Of a stretch of DNA of 64,000 nucleotides, positions 59,277 through 64,000 are shown in pieces (within the stretch, counting starts at the first letter, position 1; each line of letters starts with the position of its first letter). The DNA is taken from the NCBI RefSeq assembly GCF_001427795.1, contig NZ_LMHJ01000002.1, forward strand, positions 186,001-250,000, read 5' to 3'. A program made the translations under genes and the position numbers. Below the pieces are notes generated by a model. That model made no database searches, was not told where the DNA came from, and worked only from the letters and a program-made list of their open reading frames with translations. Origin of the DNA: Nocardioides sp. Root682 (GTDB lineage: Bacteria > Actinomycetota > Actinomycetes > Propionibacteriales > Nocardioidaceae).

Positions 59277-59974
59277 GCCGCGAGCCTCCTGGCCTGCTCG
59301 AGCGCGCGGGCGCTCTCGTCGCGGAAGTTCCAGCTCGGGTCGTCGGTGGTGACGGGCTCCGCCACAGCGACGTCGATCCGGACTCCGGCCGGCGCGTACG
59401 GCGCCGTTGAGAGCGGGTGCGGCGCCGTCGCCAGGACGAGCAGTACGTCGACCTCGGTGCGGAGCGTCACCGTGTCGCCTTCCTGGGAGACCCCGGTCAG
59501 CAGGCCGAGCGTCCCGCGGGCGTCGTCGGTGATGCCGACCTTGCTGAAGAGGTTCACGCTGCCGTGCAGGTCGGCCTCGCCGAGCCCGTGCCTGGTCAGC
59601 TCGCTGACCAGGCCGGTGTGGGCGGAGCGCTTCCAGTCGTTCCGGTCCACGGCGTACGACGACGGGCCGAACCTCGCCAGGTGGGCATCGGACCCGAACC
59701 CGGTCAGGCAGTCGTGCCAGTCGAGGCTGGAGTCGACGACGGAGGCCAGGGCGACCCCGCGATCGGACATCAGCACCATCGGCGCCTTGATGCACGCCGA
59801 CATCTGCGCCTTGAGGGTGTCGGGGACGTTCAACCGGTCGAGCCGGTCCGGCCCGAACAGCAGGGTGCTCACGCAGGCGTCGTCGCCCAGCGCCGTGAGC
59901 GTCACCAGACGCCCGGCACGGATCGGGAACGACCAGGCCGCGCCACCCGGGACCTCGTGGGTGAAGCCGCTCAT
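59273..59974 (-). CDS. Carboxyguanidine deiminase subunit, urea-carboxylase-associated protein 1 type (DUF1989)
   Basis: A 233-residue urea-carboxylase-associated protein 1. Visible family stretches are HEVPGGAAWSFPIRAGRLVT, SDRGVALASVVDSSLDWHDC, CLTGFGSDAHLARFGPSSY and HGSVNLFSKVGITDDARGTL. It pairs with the second subunit encoded immediately downstream. ATG 59974 overlaps the permease stop by 4 nt. The pair always accompanies guanidine-type carboxylases, consistent with the riboswitch upstream. Confidence 0.92.
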   Translation of the reverse strand: MSGFTHEVPGGAAWSFPIRAGRLVTLTALGDDACVSTLLFGPDRLDRLNVPDTLKAQMSACIKAPMVLMSDRGVALASVVDSSLDWHDCLTGFGSDAHLARFGPSSYAVDRNDWKRSAHTGLVSELTRHGLGEADLHGSVNLFSKVGITDDARGTLGLLTGVSQEGDTVTLRTEVDVLLVLATAPHPLSTAPYAPAGVRIDVAVAEPVTTDDPSWNFRDESARALEQARRLAA

Positions 59975-61533
59975 GCCTCTTCCTCCGCGGTCCGCAGGCC
60001 CGGGAGGGCGAACGAGAACGACGGCACGGGCTCGCCGAGGCTGCGGTGGTAGTCCTTGCGCTGTACGGCGTACGCCGCGACTCCGCCGAGACCGACCACG
60101 GCGAGCGTGATCAGCGGCAGGTAGTGCAGGTACCAGCCCTCGCCGGCGGGGTCGTAGACCTCCGCACGCGGCATCGCCAGGTTGATCGCCATGGCGATCC
60201 CGTAGACGACCGCGATGGCGTTGACGACGATGCCGAAGCGTCCGAGCGAGAAGAGCTTCTTGCCGTTCTCGTCGAGTCCGTCGAGCAGGGGAGTGCCGGT
60301 GATGCGGCGGTAGAGCAGCGGCGCCGTCACGAGCAGGTAGGCGATGTAGAGCAGCATGATGCAGACGCTCGCCAGGCCGAGGAAGAGACCGGCGTTGCCG
60401 ACGTTCACGACGAGACAGAGGCCGGCCAGGACACCGGGTACGACGGTCGCGAGCACGGGCGTGCCCGTCTTGGGGGAGACCTTCGCGAGCTGCTTCGAGT
60501 ACGGCAGCACGTTGTCGCGGGCCATCGAGTAGATCATCCGGGCGGCGGCCGTCTGGATGGCGAGCGTGCACACGCAGACGGCGAAGGCGACGTCGAGCAG
60601 CAGGAGCTTGCCGGTCGTCGTACCGAGCTGGCTGGTCAGGACGTAGGGGAGGCCCTGCAGCCCGAGGTTGCCGTCGGTGACGCTGGGCGCAGCCATCAGG
60701 GCAGCGATGATCAGGAACGCACCACCGAGACCGGAGGCGACGACCGCGCGGATGATCGTGCGGGGCGTGGTGGCCCGCGGCTTGTGGGTCTCCTCGGCAA
60801 GCTCACCTGCGGAGTCGAAGCCGACGAGGACGTACGCCGCCATCAGCGCCGAGATCAGCAGCGGGACGACGTACCCGGTGGTGTTGTCGAGGTTCGTCGT
60901 GTGGAGCACGACCGACGGCCCACGCTCGGCGTGGCCGAACAGGAGGATCGCCAGCAGGACGACGCCGATCAACTCACACGTGACACCGATTGAGTTCACG
61001 ATCGCGGTGATCCGGACGCTGACCGCGTTGAGGGTCGTCGTGACGACGAGCAGGATCACGCCGAGGAGTACGGCGTTGCTGGCACCCGACTTCGACGACA
61101 GCGTCGGGTCACTGCCGATCACCTGGAAGCCGCCCCACACGGCGGGGAGCACGACCTGGAGCGCGATGGCTGCAGCGGCCACCGTGATGATCTGCGCGAT
61201 CACCATCGTCCAGCCCGCGAACCAGCCGACGATCGATCCGCCGAGTCGCCGTGACCACTGATAGATGGCGCCGGACAGGGGGTAGCGCGCCGCGAGCTCG
61301 GCAAAGCAGAGGGCGACCATGAGCTGACCGGCGAAGACCGCGGGCCAGGTCCAGAAGAACGCCGTACCGCCGAAGCTGAAGCCGAGGCCGAACAGCTGGA
61401 AGACGGTGGTCAGGATCGAGACGAAGGAGAAGCCGGCAGCGAACGACGCATAGCTGCCGACGCGTCGGGAGAGCTGTTGGGTGTAGCCGAAAGTGCCGAG
61501 ATCTACGGCGCTTGAGTCGGGAGTTGTGGACAC
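59971..61533 (-). CDS. APC family permease of the guanidine operon
   Basis: A 520-residue amino acid-polyamine-organocation permease with about twelve hydrophobic segments. The N-terminus (FGYTQQLSRRVGSYASFAAG) and GFDSAGELAEETHKPRATTP are typical of the urea-carboxylase-linked permease group. GTG 61533 is chosen because GGAGG lies 4 nt upstream (plus strand 61538-61542); an in-frame GTG at 61566 is also possible. It is the first gene behind a guanidine-I riboswitch and is translationally coupled to the deiminase genes, so it is likely a guanidine or guanidinium-compound importer. Confidence 0.88.
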   Translation of the reverse strand: MSTTPDSSAVDLGTFGYTQQLSRRVGSYASFAAGFSFVSILTTVFQLFGLGFSFGGTAFFWTWPAVFAGQLMVALCFAELAARYPLSGAIYQWSRRLGGSIVGWFAGWTMVIAQIITVAAAAIALQVVLPAVWGGFQVIGSDPTLSSKSGASNAVLLGVILLVVTTTLNAVSVRITAIVNSIGVTCELIGVVLLAILLFGHAERGPSVVLHTTNLDNTTGYVVPLLISALMAAYVLVGFDSAGELAEETHKPRATTPRTIIRAVVASGLGGAFLIIAALMAAPSVTDGNLGLQGLPYVLTSQLGTTTGKLLLLDVAFAVCVCTLAIQTAAARMIYSMARDNVLPYSKQLAKVSPKTGTPVLATVVPGVLAGLCLVVNVGNAGLFLGLASVCIMLLYIAYLLVTAPLLYRRITGTPLLDGLDENGKKLFSLGRFGIVVNAIAVVYGIAMAINLAMPRAEVYDPAGEGWYLHYLPLITLAVVGLGGVAAYAVQRKDYHRSLGEPVPSFSFALPGLRTAEEEA

Positions 61534-61582
61534 TGTGCCTCCGATGGGTAGGCCCAGAACGCGCACGGCAGCTCGGGGCCAG

Positions 61583-61690
61583 TCGGCCTCCCGGGCTTTT
61601 GTCCCGCCGTGGAACGGTCGTACATCTCTGTGCGACCGCCTCCCCTCTCGGACCAGGCCCTCCGTTGCCGGAGACGGAACCCTAGGGGCG
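61583..61690 (-). promoter_or_regulatory. Guanidine-I (ykkC) riboswitch
   Basis: Read on the minus strand, the region contains the conserved aptamer blocks in order: CTAGGGTTCCG (61675-61685), CTGGTCCGAGAG (61645-61656), and GGGACAAAAGCCCGGGAG (61588-61605) preceded by ACGGC. Stems pair around them (for example CGGTCGCAC with the downstream GTACGACCG). These blocks are the hallmark of the ykkC/guanidine-I class, which turns on guanidine export or degradation genes on binding guanidinium. It ends about 50 nt before the permease start, and a GGCC-GACT-GGCC hairpin (61577-61588) follows, probably in the expression platform. Exact 5' and 3' limits are estimates. Confidence 0.93.
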
Positions 61691-61859
61691 CCCCGCCGAT
61701 GTCAGCGGGTCGGGAACAGTTCAGACGGCCGTGGTTTCACCGCGGCACTTGTCGAGTAACGGTTCTGTTTCCAGCCGCTCACGTTGGGCTGCGACACGCT
61801 CGCGAGTGCCGATGCGAAGAAGGCGTCGTTCTGTCGGAGTTCGCGGCTATGTTCGCGCC

Positions 61860-62549
61860 GTGGACAACGACAACATCGTGGACAAGATCCTCGGCATGGT
61901 TCCGCCTGACCTTCTCGGCGCCTCGGGATCTCTCCTGTACTCAGGCCGCGATGCGTTCTCAGGTTCGTCGCCCCTGTACTTGATGGGCATCAACCCCGGC
62001 GGTGACCCCGACGAGCTCGTTCAGTCGAGCATCCATTCCGACACCGACTGGATGCTGCGCGACCGGCCAGCCAACTGGTCGCGCTACCGCGACGAGTCGT
62101 GGGGTCCCGGCGCGGCGCCCGGCACGTGGAAGATGCAACCTCGGGTGCTTCACCTCCTCAACCGGCTGGGGCTGGATCCAGGAGAGGTCCCATCTAGCAA
62201 CCTGATCTTCGTGAGGAGCCGCCGCGAGGCGGACCTCGCACGGGACCACATGACCTCGATGGCTGAAGCGTGCTGGCCATTCCACCAAGCGGTCATCGAG
62301 CGGCTCGGCGTACGCGTCGTCGTCTGCTTCGGCGGGACGGTGAGCGGATTCGTCAGGGGCAAACTGGGGGCGAACCAGGAGACGGATCGATTCGTCGAGG
62401 TCAACAAACGCAACTGGACCAGCCGCACCTTCCGCGCACCCAGCGGACTCACCGTGGTGCAAGCAACGCATCCCTCCATTGCCGACTGGTGTAACCCGAA
62501 CACGGATGTGTCGGACCTCGTCGCCCGAGCGCTTCTTGCGGCTGCCTAG
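61860..62549 (+). CDS. Uracil-DNA glycosylase-like superfamily protein
   Basis: A 229-residue protein. GTG 61860 begins VDNDNIVDKILGMVPPDLLG. The motif LYLMGINPGGDPDELVQSS resembles the water-activating loop of the uracil-DNA glycosylase fold, and VVQATHPSIADWCNPNTDVS resembles the C-terminal histidine-proline-serine motif. The middle shows VRVVVCFGGTVSGFV. It could be a glycosylase or a UDG-fold protein of unrelated function. The 326-bp region 61534-61859 upstream holds the divergent riboswitch. Confidence 0.7.
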   Translation: MDNDNIVDKILGMVPPDLLGASGSLLYSGRDAFSGSSPLYLMGINPGGDPDELVQSSIHSDTDWMLRDRPANWSRYRDESWGPGAAPGTWKMQPRVLHLLNRLGLDPGEVPSSNLIFVRSRREADLARDHMTSMAEACWPFHQAVIERLGVRVVVCFGGTVSGFVRGKLGANQETDRFVEVNKRNWTSRTFRAPSGLTVVQATHPSIADWCNPNTDVSDLVARALLAAA

Positions 62550-62610
62550 TGCAATCGCGCTTGACGCAGCGTGGCAGCGCTCGTAGCCGCCAATGAAGGA
62601 GCCTGACCCG

Positions 62611-63594
62611 ATGGACCTGACACCTGCCCAGCTCGATCGCGCCTGTGGCGCCCTGCTCGGCTCGGCCACGGGTGACGCGCTGGGCGCCGGCTACGAGTTC
62701 GGCTCTGCTCCACCGGGACCTGAGGGTCCGGCGATGATCGGCGGCGGCCTGGGTGACTTCGCTCCGGGGGAGTGGACTGACGACACCACCATGGCGTGGT
62801 GCATCGCCGATGTCGCCGCCACCGGTGCTGACCTGCGGACCGATGAGGCCCTCACGCAGATCGCCCGCCGGTTTCGTGACTGGTATGAGACGGGTCCGGC
62901 CGACATCGGTAACCAGACCCGGAACGTGCTGGCAGCAGCTGGTCCATCGCCAACAGGTGCGGCACTGCTCGCGACGGCCTACGACCTTCACGCGAGAACC
63001 GGACACACGGCGGGCAACGGTTCGCTGATGCGTACCGCTGCCGTCGCACTGCCCTACCTGGATGACGCCGAGGCGGTGGTGGAGACAGCGTTCAAGGTGA
63101 GCGCACTGACCCATTACGACCGACGGGCTGGCGAGGCATGCGCGCTGTGGTCGCTCGCGATCCGGCACGCAATCTTGGACGGAGAGTTCGACCTTCGCGC
63201 GGGTCTCGACCTGCTCGAAGCGGAGGCGGCTGAGTACTGGTCGGAGCGGATCACTGAGGCCGAAACACATCCGCCCACCCGATTCACGCCGAACGGCTGG
63301 GTGGTCGCCGCCTTCCAGGCCGCATGGTCCGCGATCGTTCAAACTCGGGTGCCCGAGGGTGCCGACGCGCCCAGACATTTCGGTGAAGCCTTCGGTACGG
63401 CCATCGCGATCGGCGATGACACCGACACCGTCGCGGCCATCGCCGGTGCGTTGCTCGGCGCGCGATGGGGCGCCTCAGCAGTGCAGGCCGACTGGCGTGA
63501 GATTTTGCACGGCTACCCGGGCGTGACGGGCGAGCGATTGGTAGACCTCGCCCTGCTTGCGGTCAGCGCCGACAACCCTGATGTATCTCAGTGA
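62611..63594 (+). CDS. ADP-ribosylglycohydrolase family protein
   Basis: A 327-residue ADP-ribosylglycohydrolase (DraG/ARH3-like). Metal-binding motifs are in place: N-terminal GALLGSATGDALGAGYEFG, EWTDDTTMAWCIADVAA, TAGNGSLMRTAAVALPYL and the C-terminal IAIGDDTDTVAAIAGALLGA. It removes ADP-ribose from proteins or nucleic acids, or hydrolyses related glycosides. ATG 62611 has GGAG 9 nt upstream, preferred to ATG 62593, which overlaps that ribosome site. It follows the UDG-like gene in the same direction by 61 nt. Confidence 0.92.
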   Translation: MDLTPAQLDRACGALLGSATGDALGAGYEFGSAPPGPEGPAMIGGGLGDFAPGEWTDDTTMAWCIADVAATGADLRTDEALTQIARRFRDWYETGPADIGNQTRNVLAAAGPSPTGAALLATAYDLHARTGHTAGNGSLMRTAAVALPYLDDAEAVVETAFKVSALTHYDRRAGEACALWSLAIRHAILDGEFDLRAGLDLLEAEAAEYWSERITEAETHPPTRFTPNGWVVAAFQAAWSAIVQTRVPEGADAPRHFGEAFGTAIAIGDDTDTVAAIAGALLGARWGASAVQADWREILHGYPGVTGERLVDLALLAVSADNPDVSQ

Positions 63595-63692
63595 ATTGCC
63601 CCGGGTTTCGTGTAATGGTCCACAAAAGTCTCCAGAAACACCGGGGCGGTTCAGTTGCAGTTGGGCCTAGTCGGCGACGGCATATTTGCGCG

Positions 63693-64000
63693 TCACTCGA
63701 CGCACGACACCCGCCTGCGTGTCACCTCATGTGAGAACTCCGCGACCTGCTTCGCAGTCCACACCTGTACGAAAGGGGCGCTCGTTGAGTGCGTCACGAC
63801 GGCGAGCCGCCATGCGGGGTTGGACGCCTCTACGTGAGCCCACTGGCTGTTCTCCAACTCGGCAGCGGGGATCCCATCCGCGCGACCCTTGACCTCCACA
63901 AGGAGGTGCTCCCCGTCATGGATGACGTCGAGGTCGTAACCCAAGCCATCGTCGTTGGGCAGCGGGGTGACCATCGCGCCCTGCTCCTCGTACCAGTCAG
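63693..64000 (-). CDS. DUF3883-like domain protein (5' end outside window)
   Basis: The minus-strand frame is open from the right edge (DWYEEQGAMVTPLPNDDGLG) to TGA at 63693, so the start lies beyond the window and only about 102 C-terminal residues are seen. The pattern GYDLDVIHDGEHLLVEVKGR then ENSQWAHVEASNPAWRLAVV is typical of the DUF3883 domain, a PD-(D/E)XK-like fold (the E of VEVKG and upstream D could be catalytic) often found in restriction and defence proteins. An ATG at 63974 is inside this frame but is probably internal. Confidence 0.72.
   Translation of the reverse strand, partial: DWYEEQGAMVTPLPNDDGLGYDLDVIHDGEHLLVEVKGRADGIPAAELENSQWAHVEASNPAWRLAVVTHSTSAPFVQVWTAKQVAEFSHEVTRRRVSCVE

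Overview
The window is about 64 kb of very GC-rich DNA with frequent GTG and TTG starts, dense operons with 1-4 nt stop/start overlaps, a mycobacterial-type LexA box, a KstR-like palindrome and DUF222/HNH and DUF6131 genes. This fits an actinobacterial chromosome; the overall style suggests Nocardioides or another Nocardioidaceae (inference, no marker gene is present). No rRNA, tRNA, CRISPR array, integrase or transposase was recognised.

Layout. 1-8.1 kb: a polyamine uptake and catabolism locus (saccharopine-dehydrogenase-like enzyme, aldehyde dehydrogenase, class III aminotransferase, potDABC-type transporter, Lrp/AsnC regulator). 8.1-17.9 kb: PEP mutase/isocitrate lyase family enzyme, lactate-monooxygenase-like flavoenzyme, a large acyl-CoA dehydrogenase, two unknown proteins, an SOS-boxed DUF222/HNH nuclease, a dicarboxylate/amino acid symporter and a glutathionyl-hydroquinone-reductase homologue. 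17.9-24.6 kb: rifampin ADP-ribosyltransferase, a TetR-flavoprotein-membrane protein operon, a GMC oxidoreductase and a VOC protein. 24.7-31 kb: a secreted glycine-rich Ig-like protein, then an accessory stretch of orphan genes, some resembling immunity proteins of polymorphic toxins (one SUFU domain). 31-47 kb: four TetR-controlled catabolic units, each with a visible palindromic operator (cholesterol oxidase; carotenoid oxygenase plus nitroreductase; alpha/beta hydrolase; and the 21.6 kb operon described above), with HrpB helicase, flavohaemoprotein, a membrane-bound LuxR regulator, and an AraC/MBL-fold/SnoaL group. 46.9-49.4 kb: a degraded gene, a membrane-anchored polymorphic toxin with a C-terminal GH-E nuclease domain, and a truncated ankyrin-type immunity gene. 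49.4-55 kb: F420-type nitroreductase, acetoacetate decarboxylase family protein behind a KstR-like site, a DUF6131 micro-protein, phytase-like secreted protein, EEP nuclease, and peptidase E. 55.1-61.7 kb: a guanidine-degradation operon led by a guanidine-I (ykkC) riboswitch. 61.8-64 kb: uracil-DNA-glycosylase-like protein, ADP-ribosylglycohydrolase and a partial DUF3883-like gene.

Most notable: (1) the guanidine operon encodes permease, both carboxyguanidine-deiminase-type subunits and allophanate hydrolase, but its carboxylase has only the two carboxyltransferase domains; the biotin carboxylase and biotin carrier domains of ordinary urea/guanidine carboxylase are absent, implying a split enzyme that borrows a biotin subunit from elsewhere. 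(2) The GH-E toxin is followed by only a fragment of an ankyrin immunity gene. (3) Operators for LexA, KstR-like and several TetR regulators can be read directly from the sequence.
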